From: Variovorax paradoxus
GTDB taxonomy: Bacteria; Pseudomonadota; Gammaproteobacteria; Burkholderiales; Burkholderiaceae_C
Direction of reading: 5' to 3'
DNA: 64,000 nt
Assembly: GCF_009755665.1 (NCBI RefSeq)
Contig: NZ_CP046622.1
Coordinates: 744,001-808,000, forward strand
Shown piece by piece: positions 17,363 to 25,541 of this stretch. The position numbers and the translations under genes were made by a program. How positions within the stretch are numbered: position 1 is the first letter of the stretch; each line of letters opens with the position of its first letter. The notes beneath the pieces are model-generated. The model saw nothing but the letters and a program-made list of their open reading frames with translations. It searched no databases and was not told the DNA's origin.

Positions 17363-18565
17363 TCAGACCGGTTCTGGCGCGAGCTTGCGTTCGCCCAGGA
17401 GTGCCAGTTTTTCGCGCAGGGCCGCTGCCAGCGCGGCGATGGCGACGTCGATCTCTTCGACGTTGGCGGTGACGAACGATAGGCGCAGCGTGCGCGGATC
17501 GCCCTGGCCCGCATAGAACGGTGCGCCTGGAACGAAGGCCACGTTGCGCTCCACCGCCTTGGGCAGCAATGCCACCGTGTCGATGCCTTCGGGCATGCGT
17601 GCCCACAGGAACATGCCGCCCTTTGGCGCGTTGAACTTCACGTCCAGGCCGGCCATCTCGCGCGTGAGCGCGGCGATCATTGCGTCGCGCTGGCGTTTGT
17701 AGAGCGCACGGATGGTGGGCACATGGCTTTCGAGGAAGTTGTCTTTCATCACAGCCGAAACCATGCGCTGCGTGAAGATGGGCGTGTGCAGGTCGACCGC
17801 CTGCTTGGCCTGCAGCAGCTTGGGATAGACGGCCTTGGGCGCGACCAGGAAGCCCAGGCGCAGGCCAGGTGCCAGCACCTTGGAGAACGAGCCCAGGTAG
17901 ATGCAGCCTTCAGGGTTGCGCGCGGTCAGCGGCAGCGGCGGCGCTTCGTCGAACCACAGTTCGCCGTAGGGATTGTCTTCAACGATGGGCAGGCCCGCAG
18001 CGGCAGCCGCGGCGGAGACCGCCGCGCGGCGCTCTTCGGTCATGGTGCGGCCGGTGGGGTTCTGGAAGCTGGGCAGCAGGTAGATGAAGCGCGCGTCTTT
18101 CGCCTTGGCCACCAGGTCTTCGACGATCACGCCGTCGTCGTCGCTGGCCACGCTGACGGGCTGCGGCTCCATCGGGCCGAAGGCCTGCAGCGCGCCAAGG
18201 TAGGTGGGCGTTTCGACCAGCAACTTGCTGCCCGGGTCGAGCAGCACCTTGGCAACGAGGTCCAGCCCCTGCTGCGAGCCGGTGGTGATCAGCACCTGCG
18301 CGGGATCGACGTTCCACGGCAGCATGTCGGCCACGGCCTGGCGCAGCGGCGCGTAGCCTTCGCTCGCGGCGTATTGCAGGGCCGCCTGGCCGTCCTTGTG
18401 CAGCAGCTCGGCGCAGGCGTCGGCAAAGGCCTGGATGGGAAAGGTCTTGGGCGAGGGCAGGCCTCCGGCCAGGCTGATGATGCCGGGGCGCTCGGTGACC
18501 TTGAGGATTTCACGCAGCACCGACGGGTTCATCTTGGCGGCGCGGGCGGCGAGTTTCCAGTTCAT
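17363..18565 (-). CDS. PLP-dependent aminotransferase (2-aminoadipate/aromatic type)
   Basis: A 400-residue fold-type I aminotransferase similar to LysN/2-aminoadipate transaminases and the catalytic half of MocR proteins. Key blocks: ISLAGGLPSPKTFP, LQYAASEGYAPLRQAVAD, TTGSQQGLDLVAKVLLDPG, FQNPTGRTM and the PLP lysine K229 in SFSKVLAPGLRLGF. It probably transfers amino groups to 2-oxoglutarate from lysine-derived or aromatic amino acids. With the dehydratase and four exporters of the block it suggests coupled amino-acid catabolism and efflux. The ATG at 18565 gives the typical short N-terminus. Confidence 0.9.
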   Translation of the reverse strand: MNWKLAARAAKMNPSVLREILKVTERPGIISLAGGLPSPKTFPIQAFADACAELLHKDGQAALQYAASEGYAPLRQAVADMLPWNVDPAQVLITTGSQQGLDLVAKVLLDPGSKLLVETPTYLGALQAFGPMEPQPVSVASDDDGVIVEDLVAKAKDARFIYLLPSFQNPTGRTMTEERRAAVSAAAAAAGLPIVEDNPYGELWFDEAPPLPLTARNPEGCIYLGSFSKVLAPGLRLGFLVAPKAVYPKLLQAKQAVDLHTPIFTQRMVSAVMKDNFLESHVPTIRALYKRQRDAMIAALTREMAGLDVKFNAPKGGMFLWARMPEGIDTVALLPKAVERNVAFVPGAPFYAGQGDPRTLRLSFVTANVEEIDVAIAALAAALREKLALLGERKLAPEPV

Positions 18566-18603
18566 GGGTTCTTCTTTCAGGCGGGTGAGGTGAGGGGCGA
18601 ATG

Positions 18604-19560
18604 TCAGGATTGTTCGGCGCGCGCAGGGTGCGGCGAAACGGCAGGAGCGGGCTGCGGCTGGGAAAGGCGCTTGCCGAGCACCACGGTGCAGACCACTGCG
18701 CCGGCAAAGCCGAGGGTCACCACATCGAGCGGCTCGCCCAGCAACGGAATGGAGGCAAGTATGGACAAAAACGGCTGCAGCAGCTGGGTCTGGCTCACGC
18801 GCAGCGCACCACCCATTGCAAGGCCGCGGTACCAGGCGAAGAAGCCGATCCACATCGAGAACACGCCGACGTAGACAAAGCCCGCCCAGGCCGTGGTGGC
18901 GATGGGCTCCTGCGGCCACAAGGCAAACGTGGCCGGCAGGGTGACCGGCAGCGCCATCACGCAGACCCAGCAGATCACGCGTTCCGCGCCGAGCGACGGC
19001 GTGACCTGCGCGCCGTAGATGTAGCCGAACGAAGCTGCGATGACCGCGCCGACCAGCAGCAGGTCGGCCCACTCGAAGCCGAAGCCGTGGCCGTTCTGGC
19101 TTGCGCGCAGCAGCGAGAACAGCACGACCAGCACGCTGCCTGCAATGGCGCATAGCCAGAAGCCGAGCCGCGCGCGCTGGTGCAGCACCAGGGCCGCGAC
19201 CGCGGCGGTCACCAGCGGCAGCAGCGCGGTGACCACGGCCGCATGGCTGGCCGTGACCACGCGCAGGGCATAGCCCAGCAGCAGCGGATAGCCGATCACA
19301 TTGCCGAGCACCGCCATGCCGAGCGGCTTCCACTGGTGCGGCGCCGGCCGGGGCGATCGCGTGGCGACCAGGAAGATCGTCGAGAGAACACCGGCCAATG
19401 CGGCCCGACCCAGCGTGACGAACCAGGGCGAAAGCTGCGGCGCGTCTTGCGTGCCGGTGGCCAGCCGCGTCATCGGCAGAGTGACCGCGAAAAGCGCCAC
19501 GCCGATCACGCCCAGCCACATGCCCAGCGTTTCATCCTTGATGTTGAACCTGCTGCTCAT
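18604..19560 (-). CDS. EamA/DMT-family transporter
   Basis: A 318-residue inner-membrane protein of the drug/metabolite transporter superfamily with two EamA repeats of about five helices each (MWLGVIGVALFAVTLPMTRLA and LLVGAVIAASFGYIYGAQ begin the halves). Likely an exporter of amino acids or other small metabolites. Its ATG overlaps the stop of the upstream LysE gene (ATGA), so translation is coupled. The C-terminus is Pro/Ala-rich and probably cytosolic. Confidence 0.88.
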   Translation of the reverse strand: MSSRFNIKDETLGMWLGVIGVALFAVTLPMTRLATGTQDAPQLSPWFVTLGRAALAGVLSTIFLVATRSPRPAPHQWKPLGMAVLGNVIGYPLLLGYALRVVTASHAAVVTALLPLVTAAVAALVLHQRARLGFWLCAIAGSVLVVLFSLLRASQNGHGFGFEWADLLLVGAVIAASFGYIYGAQVTPSLGAERVICWVCVMALPVTLPATFALWPQEPIATTAWAGFVYVGVFSMWIGFFAWYRGLAMGGALRVSQTQLLQPFLSILASIPLLGEPLDVVTLGFAGAVVCTVVLGKRLSQPQPAPAVSPHPARAEQS

Positions 19561-20156
19561 ACGCTCAACATCCACCAGGCCGTGAGCACCAGCACCAGCC
19601 CCATCGCACGGTTGAACCACAGCAGGCGCTTGCCTTTGGACAACCACTCGCGCAGCAGCGCGCCGACCAGCGCATAGGTGAAGTTGCTGATGAAGGCGTA
19701 GACCAGCATCACCGGCGCGACGATGGCGAACCGGCCGAGCTGGTCGGGTTGCCCCGCAATCCAGCCGGCCACCAGCGTGAGCGCGAGCAGCCAGGCCTTG
19801 ATGTTGACGAACTGCAGCATCACGCCCTGCCCAAAGCCGATGTCGAGGTTGGCGCCGTCGGCGCGGCCGAGTGTTCCGCTGCCGCTCAGCTTGTAGGCAA
19901 GCCACAGCAGGTAGCCCACGCCGAGCGCCTTGATGGCCAGGCGGAGCGATGGCACCGCCACCACCAGCGCGCCGATGCCGGCTGCGCACAGCACGAGCAG
20001 CAGCGTCCAGCCCACCGGCACCGCGATGACGAAACGCATGGCGCGCGGCAAGCCGCCGTTGGCGGCCAGGGCGGTGGAGAGCGTGGTGTTGGGGCCGGGC
20101 GAGAAGCTCATCGCCGTGGCCAGCACCAGCAGCGCGGTGAATTCTTGCCAGTTCAT
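19557..20156 (-). CDS. LysE-family amino-acid exporter (first of the block)
   Basis: A 199-residue exporter of the LysE/RhtB family. MSFSPGPNTTLSTALAANGG is the signature, with NIKAWLLALTLVAGW in the middle in place of the more usual NPK. It is the first gene of the ten-gene minus-strand block and is read away from the MocR regulator at 20260. The 103-bp gap between them holds the presumed operator, so it is the likely primary target. Its last codon overlaps the EamA start. Confidence 0.9.
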   Translation of the reverse strand: MNWQEFTALLVLATAMSFSPGPNTTLSTALAANGGLPRAMRFVIAVPVGWTLLLVLCAAGIGALVVAVPSLRLAIKALGVGYLLWLAYKLSGSGTLGRADGANLDIGFGQGVMLQFVNIKAWLLALTLVAGWIAGQPDQLGRFAIVAPVMLVYAFISNFTYALVGALLREWLSKGKRLLWFNRAMGLVLVLTAWWMLSV

Positions 20157-20179
20157 TGCATACACTCTAAACTTTGGGA

Positions 20180-20230
20180 CCATTACAGTTCCAATACAGT
20201 TGATCGAACATATTCGAAAACTGTATTGGT
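20180..20230. promoter_or_regulatory. Putative MocR operator between lysE and mocR
   Basis: An 11-bp perfect inverted repeat, CCAATACAGTT at 20191-20201 and AACTGTATTGG at 20219-20229, separated by 17 bp. It is preceded immediately by a degenerate direct copy, CCATTACAGTT at 20180-20190 (the first base read as c20180). Direct plus inverted half-sites are typical of MocR/PdxR-type operators. Possible promoter elements overlap: TTGATC (20200-20205), 16 bp, TGTATT (20222-20227) toward mocR. A TTGGAA box on the other strand points toward lysE. No other part of the 103-bp gap shows such symmetry. Confidence 0.65.
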
Positions 20231-20259
20231 CTGCCACTCGACACAGAAGCGCAACGCCG

Positions 20260-21675
20260 ATGCTGACACGAACCTCAACCCAGTCGCTCACAGGGCAATT
20301 GGCCGACCGGCTGGCGGAGCGCATCCGCACCCGGCTGCTGCCGCCCGGCGCGCGCCTGCCCTCGGTGCGCGAATGCGCGCGCCAGCAGGGCGTGAGCCCC
20401 TATACGGTGGTGGCTGCCTACGACCAGCTGCTGGCGCAGGGCCTGGTCGAGGCGCGCCGGCAGCGGGGTTTCTACGTGCGCGATGCAGCGCCCGCGCCGG
20501 AGGGGCGCCCGGCCAATGCGGCGCCCATGGTCGCGCAGATGATGGCGTCGCGTGTACCGGCCGACGCGAGTTCGCTCATCCGCAGCATGTTTCACCGGCC
20601 GAGCGACAAGCCGCAGCCGGGCATGGGGGTGTTTCCGCCGGACTGGATGGCGTCGACCTTCATGCCGACCGCGGTGCGCCGCATGACCAATACAGCCGCG
20701 CTGCAGGAGCTGTCGCTCCAGTACGGCGAACCCTCCGGCGACGCCGCGCTGCGCCGCAGCCTGTCGAACAAGCTCGTGGGCATCAATGTGCCGGCCGCGC
20801 CGGACCAGATCGTGACGACGGTTGGCGCCACGCATGCGCTGGACATCGTGAGCCGCACGCTGCTGCGCGCGGGCGATCCGGTCATGGTGGAGGAGCCTGG
20901 GTGGGCGCTCGAATTCGCGCGGCTCGAGGCGCTGGGCATGCGCATCCTGCCGGTGCCGCGCCGTGCCGACGGGCCCGATCTGGAAGTGATGGCGCAGTAC
21001 TGCGCGCTGCACAGCCCCAAGCTCTTCGTGAGCGTGAGCGTGCTGCACAACCCCACCGGCTACAGCCTGACGCCGGGCAGCGCGCACCGCGTGCTGAAGC
21101 TGGCCAACGAGCACGACTTCCACATCGTCGAGGACGACACCTACAGCCATCTCGCGCCCGAGCACGCCACGCGGCTCAGCGCGCTCGACGGGCTGCAGCG
21201 CACCATCTACGTGAGCGGGTTCGCGAAGATCCTTGCGCCCAACTGGCGCATCGGTTTTCTGGCCGCTTCGCCCGAGCTGAAGGAGCGGCTGCTCGAAACC
21301 AAGCTGCTGGCGACGCTGACCACGCCCACGCTGTTCGAGCGGGCGCTTTCATGGTGCATCGACCAGGGGCAACTGCGCCGGCATGCCGATCGCATACGCA
21401 TCCGGCTCGACGGCGCGCGCAGCCGCGCGGTCAAGCTGGCCATGGCGCACGGCTGCACCTTCGCCTCGGAGCCTGCGGGCCTGTTCGGCTGGGTCGATAC
21501 CGGCGTGGACACAGACGCGCTCACGCAGCGCATGCTCGACCAGGGCTACCTGCTCGCGCCGGGCTCGCTGTTCCATGCACGCAGGCCGCCGAGCACGATG
21601 ATGCGCATCAACTTCGCGACCTCGCAGGACGCCGCATTCTGGAAAGTGTTCAGCAAGGTCCGCACGGAGCTTTGA
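20260..21675 (+). CDS. MocR-family (GntR-aminotransferase) regulator
   Basis: A 471-residue MocR-type transcription factor. Residues 1-75 form a GntR winged helix-turn-helix (RTRLLPPGARLPSVRECARQ, SPYTVVAAYDQLLAQGLVEA). A linker follows, then a full fold-type I aminotransferase domain from about 115. It includes SVLHNPTGYSL, VEDDTYSHL and the PLP lysine K323 in SGFAKILAPNWRIGF. It probably senses an amino acid or PLP adduct and controls the divergent lysE block, and itself, through the repeats at 20180-20230. The ATG at 20260 starts the HTH domain; frames extending upstream run back through lysE. Confidence 0.9.
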   Translation: MLTRTSTQSLTGQLADRLAERIRTRLLPPGARLPSVRECARQQGVSPYTVVAAYDQLLAQGLVEARRQRGFYVRDAAPAPEGRPANAAPMVAQMMASRVPADASSLIRSMFHRPSDKPQPGMGVFPPDWMASTFMPTAVRRMTNTAALQELSLQYGEPSGDAALRRSLSNKLVGINVPAAPDQIVTTVGATHALDIVSRTLLRAGDPVMVEEPGWALEFARLEALGMRILPVPRRADGPDLEVMAQYCALHSPKLFVSVSVLHNPTGYSLTPGSAHRVLKLANEHDFHIVEDDTYSHLAPEHATRLSALDGLQRTIYVSGFAKILAPNWRIGFLAASPELKERLLETKLLATLTTPTLFERALSWCIDQGQLRRHADRIRIRLDGARSRAVKLAMAHGCTFASEPAGLFGWVDTGVDTDALTQRMLDQGYLLAPGSLFHARRPPSTMMRINFATSQDAAFWKVFSKVRTEL

Positions 21676-21772
21676 CAGTTCCGGGCAGGTAAACGCGAGG
21701 GCCGCGGGCCCAAATTGCCGGGGCGTTGGAGTAAGCTGGCATCACAAGAAAACCCAACCCGGAGACCCCTGC

Positions 21773-22459
21773 ATGAGCAACGCCAGCCAGCCTTTTGACT
21801 TCAGTCAATTTGTCCCCGGATTCGACTTTCTGAAGAACCTCGCAGGCGGTGCCGCCGCCGGATCGGGCGCTGCCACGAGCGCAGTGCCCGGTTTGCCAAG
21901 CCTTGCGAGTTGGGTGGCGCCCACGCTCAGCGTGGAAGAGGTCGACAAGCGCATCCAGGAGCTCAAGACAGTGCAATATTGGCTGGAGCAGAACGGCCAC
22001 GCGCTCAAGGCGACCATCCAGGCGCTCGAGGTGCAAAAGATGACACTTTCGACCTTGCGCGGCATGAACGTGCGGATGGAAGATATCGCGAGCGCGTTCA
22101 CCAAGCAGGCGGCTCCGGCGGCGCCGGTTGCCGCTCCGTCGGCGGAGCCTGAGCCCGAAGTCGAGGCGGAGGAGGAGGCGCCGGCGCCCGCCAAAAAAAC
22201 GCGCAGCAAGCCGGCCTCGGCTGCTTCCGCATCGGGCGGCGACGGTGCAGTGGTCGATCCGATGCAATGGTGGGGTTCGCTGACCGAGCAGTTCCAGCAG
22301 ATCGCCACATCGGCGCTGCACGACGCGGCCCAGCTCAAGGTGCCTGCACCGGCCGCCGCTCCCGCGGCTGCAAAGCCGGCCCCGAGGAAGGCGACAGCAA
22401 CCGCTGCCAAAAAGAAGGCGCCGACCGCCGCGCGAAAGCGAACGACGGGGCGGCGCTGA
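21773..22459 (+). CDS. phaM: PhaM-type polyhydroxyalkanoate granule regulatory protein
   Basis: A 228-residue protein matching PhaM, which links PHB granules to the nucleoid and activates PHB synthase PhaC in Ralstonia. The N-terminal FDFSQFVPGFDFLKNL and the helical ELKTVQYWLEQNGHALKATI segment are the PhaM domain. An Ala/Pro/Glu-rich linker follows, then DPMQWWGSLTEQF. The C-terminus is a Lys/Ala/Arg-rich, histone-H1-like tail suited to DNA binding. GGAG precedes the ATG by eight bases. Other pha genes are not in the window. The downstream FIST gene starts 33 bp later. Confidence 0.88.
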   Translation: MSNASQPFDFSQFVPGFDFLKNLAGGAAAGSGAATSAVPGLPSLASWVAPTLSVEEVDKRIQELKTVQYWLEQNGHALKATIQALEVQKMTLSTLRGMNVRMEDIASAFTKQAAPAAPVAAPSAEPEPEVEAEEEAPAPAKKTRSKPASAASASGGDGAVVDPMQWWGSLTEQFQQIATSALHDAAQLKVPAPAAAPAAAKPAPRKATATAAKKKAPTAARKRTTGRR

Positions 22460-22492
22460 CGTCATACATACACACATCTTGAAGAGAACGGG

Positions 22493-23785
22493 TTGGCACG
22501 CATCATGAAGTTGTTTCCCTCCGGTCACGCCACCCATCCGCAATGGCGCATGGCGGCTGGCCTCGTGCTGGCCCAGTTGCGCGCCCAGATGGCACTGCCC
22601 GACTACGCGTCGGCACCGACGCTCGGGCTGCTCTACATCACCGACCACTACGCGTCGGATGCGCAGGACATCCTCGATCACCTGAGCGCCGAGCTTCCGG
22701 AGGTGACCGACTGGTCCGGCACCGTCGGCATCGGCGTGTCGGCCAACAACGCCGAATACTTCGACGAGCCCGGTCTGAGCCTGATGCTCTGCGCGCTGCC
22801 GAGCGACCAGTACCGCGTGTTCTCCGGCGTGGCGCCGCTGGGCAACTCGGAAATGAGCGGTTTCGAGGCGCATACGGCGCTGGTGCATGCGGACCCGGCC
22901 ACCCCCGACCTCGCCGAATTGATCGGCGAGATGGCGGGCCGCACAGACACAGGCTATCTGTTCGGCGGCCTCTCGTCAGGCCGTGCGGGCGCCTTGCAGT
23001 TCGCGGTCGGCGGCAACGGCAACATCCGCGGCCACGGCGCGGCGGGCGGCGTGTTCTCGGGAGGCTTGTCGGGCGTGGTGTTCGGCGAGGGCGTGCGGCT
23101 GGTGTCGCGCGTCACGCAAGGCTGCCAGCCGCTGCGCTCCGGCGCGGGGCGCGAGCGCGAGATCACCGAAGCCGACGGCAACCTGCTGCTCAAGCTCGAT
23201 GGCGAGCCCGCACTCGACGTGCTGCTGGCCGACCTGCAGGTGACGCTGGAGCGCCCGCAGGAAGCCATCGACGCCGTGCGCGCCACCCTGGTGGGCCTGG
23301 CCGATGCGGGCGGCGACGGCATCCGCCGCACCGGCGACCTGGGCGCCGACGTGCTGGTGCGCCACATCATCGGCCTGGACCCCACGCGCCGCGGCATTGC
23401 CATTGCCGACGTGGCCGAGGCCGGCATGCGCCTGACTTTCTGCCGGCGCAATGCGCAGGCGGCACGCGCCGACCTGATGCGCATCTGCGCGGAAATCCGC
23501 GAAGAACTGGAGCCCGAAGAGCAAACCCTGGCAACCGCGCGCGCCGTGGCGGCTGGAGAAGCCGAAGCAGCCCCGCACCCGGCGCGCCGCATTGCCGGCG
23601 CCGTGTACGTGAGCTGCTCCGGGCGGGGCGGGCCGCATTTCGGCGCACCGGGGGCTGAGCTGCAGATCGTGCGGCACGCGCTGGGCGACGTGCCGCTGGT
23701 GGGCTTCTTTGCGGCGGGGGAGATTGCCCGGCACCACCTGTATGGGTATACGGGGGTGTTGACGGTGTTTACCGGGAACGACTGA
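22493..23785 (+). CDS. FIST-domain sensory protein
   Basis: A 430-residue protein with FIST-N (about 30-225) followed by FIST-C (about 245-405), a ligand-sensing architecture proposed to bind small molecules such as amino acids. Blocks include LGLLYITDHYASDAQDIL, GTVGIGVSANNAEYFDEPG, FGGLSSGR and ARRIAGAVYVSCSGRG, ending GVLTVFTGND. No output domain is attached, so it must signal through a partner. AAGAG lies six bases before a TTG at 22493, which I take as start; an ATG at 22505 is four codons inside. It is probably co-transcribed with phaM. Confidence 0.88.
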   Translation: MARIMKLFPSGHATHPQWRMAAGLVLAQLRAQMALPDYASAPTLGLLYITDHYASDAQDILDHLSAELPEVTDWSGTVGIGVSANNAEYFDEPGLSLMLCALPSDQYRVFSGVAPLGNSEMSGFEAHTALVHADPATPDLAELIGEMAGRTDTGYLFGGLSSGRAGALQFAVGGNGNIRGHGAAGGVFSGGLSGVVFGEGVRLVSRVTQGCQPLRSGAGREREITEADGNLLLKLDGEPALDVLLADLQVTLERPQEAIDAVRATLVGLADAGGDGIRRTGDLGADVLVRHIIGLDPTRRGIAIADVAEAGMRLTFCRRNAQAARADLMRICAEIREELEPEEQTLATARAVAAGEAEAAPHPARRIAGAVYVSCSGRGGPHFGAPGAELQIVRHALGDVPLVGFFAAGEIARHHLYGYTGVLTVFTGND

Positions 23786-23804
23786 GCCCGTTGCCGTCGG
23801 CGGA

Positions 23805-25106
23805 TCAGGCCGGCTGGAGCACGCGCGCTGCTGGTGCAGGCATGCCGGTAAACGCGAAATCGACTTCGGGTGCAAGCCCGCTCACGATCCGCGCCACCGA
23901 CCTGCCCGAGCCGCACGCATGCGTCCAGCCGAGCGTGCCGTGTCCGGTGTTCAGGTACAGGTTCGGCAGCTTCGTCTTGCCGATCAGAGGCACGTTGCTC
24001 GGCGTCGCGGGGCGCAGGCCGGTCCAGAACTGCGCCTGGGTGGTGTCGCCGGCGCCCGGAAAGAGCTGCTCGACGCGCCGCACGATCGCCTCGCAACGCA
24101 CGCGGTTCAAGTCTCGGTCGTAGCCATTGAGTTCGGCTGTGCCGGCAATGCGCAGGCGGTCTCCGGAGCCTGAGGTGTACCGCGAAAACACGAGCTTGAA
24201 CTCGTCGTCGGTCAGCGAGACCTGGTGCGCCCTTGCCGCGTCTTTCACGGGCAGCGTGACCGAGTAGCCCTTGGCCGGATAGATCGGCAGGCGAATGCCC
24301 AGCGGCGCGGCGTACAGCGGGCTCAACGAGCCCATCGCAAGCACGAAGGCGTCGCCGCGAATGCGTTGGAAGCGCCCTTCGTTGTCGGTGGCCTCCACGT
24401 GGTCGATGCTGCCGCCTGCTTCGCGCAGTGCAGTCACCGTGTGGCTCATGAGGAACTTCACGCCAGCCGCTGCCGCCAAGCGTGCCATTTCGCGGGCGAA
24501 GAGGTTGGCGTCGCCGGATTCATCTTCCGCCGTGTAGGTGGCACCGGCCAATTGCGGGCGGACGTGCGCAAGGGCGGGCTCGATCTTCACCGCCTCGTCC
24601 GCAGAGATGACTTGCCGTTCGCAGCCGAGCGCGCGCATCTGCTCGGCGGGCGCAAGGGCGCGGTCGAATTCCTTCTGTGTCGTATAGAAGTGCAGGATGC
24701 CTTGCGTGCGTTGGTCGTAGGCAATGCCGGTGTCGCGCCGCAACTGCTGCAGTACTTCGCGGCTGTAGGTGCCCAGGCGCACGATCTGCTCGATGTTGTG
24801 CTTCGTACGGGCGGGGGTGCATTCGCGCAGGAATTGCAGGCCCCAGAGCCATTGGCGCATGTCAGCGCGAATGCGAAACAGCAGCGGGGCGTCTTCTTTG
24901 CCCAGCCATTGCAGCACCTTGAGCGGTGCACTCGGATTGGCCCAGGGTTCGGCATGGCTGACGGAGATCTGCCCGCCGTTGGCGAAGCTGGTTTCGGCAG
25001 CGGGGGTGGCCTGCCGGTCGACGACGGTCACTTCATGGCCGAGTTGCTGGAGGTAATAAGCCGAGGTCACGCCGAGCAAGCCGGCGCCGAGAACGATCAC
25101 GCGCAT
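23805..25106 (-). CDS. dadA: D-amino-acid dehydrogenase-like FAD oxidoreductase (DadA type)
   Basis: A 433-residue flavoprotein of the DAO/DadA family, which oxidatively deaminates D-amino acids and passes electrons to the respiratory chain. The FAD Rossmann motif VLGAGLLGVTSAYYL starts at residue 4. ETSFANGGQISVSHAEPWAN, TEDESGDANLFAREMARL and GHGTLGWTHACGSGR are DadA hallmarks. The ATG at 25106 gives the standard N-terminus. The 312-nt leader carries a tandem glycine riboswitch, so glycine may be a substrate or the signal. No alanine racemase is adjacent. It converges with the FIST gene 19 bp away. Confidence 0.88.
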   Translation of the reverse strand: MRVIVLGAGLLGVTSAYYLQQLGHEVTVVDRQATPAAETSFANGGQISVSHAEPWANPSAPLKVLQWLGKEDAPLLFRIRADMRQWLWGLQFLRECTPARTKHNIEQIVRLGTYSREVLQQLRRDTGIAYDQRTQGILHFYTTQKEFDRALAPAEQMRALGCERQVISADEAVKIEPALAHVRPQLAGATYTAEDESGDANLFAREMARLAAAAGVKFLMSHTVTALREAGGSIDHVEATDNEGRFQRIRGDAFVLAMGSLSPLYAAPLGIRLPIYPAKGYSVTLPVKDAARAHQVSLTDDEFKLVFSRYTSGSGDRLRIAGTAELNGYDRDLNRVRCEAIVRRVEQLFPGAGDTTQAQFWTGLRPATPSNVPLIGKTKLPNLYLNTGHGTLGWTHACGSGRSVARIVSGLAPEVDFAFTGMPAPAARVLQPA

Positions 25107-25150
25107 TTCAAGTACCTTTGAGGTCGAAGCGCTTGAGCGGCGGGGTAGGC

Positions 25151-25171
25151 GTGCTATCCAATAGATAGCAA
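25151..25171 (-). other. Short hairpin in the dadA leader
   Basis: On the minus strand TGCTATC and GATAGCA flank the loop TATTG, giving a perfect 7-bp stem between the riboswitch and the dadA start. There is no following U-run, so it is not a classical terminator. It may be part of the expression platform or incidental. Confidence 0.35.
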
Positions 25172-25199
25172 ACAACCGGACGCCGCCGTCCAAGTTGCC

Positions 25200-25420
25200 G
25201 CTCCCCCTGTCCTCGGTACCTGAGAGATTCACCCGTTGCGCCCGCAACGGGTTTGCTCCTTCGGTGCATCACGCGAGGTGATGGCTCTCCAGACGGCGTG
25301 TCATTTGGTGCAGTACAAGCCCCTTGCCGAAATTTCGAGAATCTCGTCGGGCCGACCTGAGCGTTTATGGGAGTTTGCGCCTTCGGTAGGGCAACCGGGG
25401 TTGCCCGCTCTCCTGCAGTG
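25200..25420 (-). ncRNA. Tandem glycine riboswitch
   Basis: Two consecutive glycine aptamers are readable on the minus strand. Aptamer I (about 25420-25310) has TGCAGGAGAG, CCGAAGGCGCAAAC and a closing CTGCA that pairs with TGCAG. Aptamer II (about 25295-25200) has CTGGAGAG, CCGAAGGAGCAAAC, GAATCTCTCAGG and the terminal GAGGACAGGG. These match the known conserved blocks of the class. The linker of about 15-20 nt is usual for the tandem form. It lies 94 nt before the dadA start codon. In many bacteria this riboswitch is an ON switch for the glycine cleavage operon; here it precedes an oxidative deaminase. Confidence 0.9.
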
Positions 25421-25425
25421 GGGCG

Positions 25426-25454
25426 ATTGTAGGCGGGGCTTGCGGACGCGCCAA
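25426..25454 (-). promoter_or_regulatory. Sigma70-type promoter of the riboswitch-dadA transcript
   Basis: Reading the minus strand, TTGGCG (25454-25449), a 17-bp spacer and TACAAT (25431-25426) form a good -35/-10 pair. Transcription would begin about 25418-25420, at the 5' edge of aptamer I. Confidence 0.65.
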
Positions 25455-25485
25455 CCCTTGCTTCGACCCGGCGGAGGGCCAATGG

Positions 25486-25541
25486 GATAATCGCCCGTTC
25501 ATTCGCCAGAGGGCGATCGTTCGACAACAACAGGGGACCTC
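25486..25541 (+). promoter_or_regulatory. Leader of the rml operon
   Basis: GATAAT at 25486-25491 is a possible -10 box, although the -35 (TTCGAC, 18 bp upstream) is poor. An inverted repeat ATCGCCC (25490-25496) and GGGCGAT (25511-25517) follows in the probable 5' leader. CAGGGGACCTC before the ATG at 25542 supplies the ribosome site. The divergent riboswitch promoter begins about 30 bp away. Confidence 0.35.
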
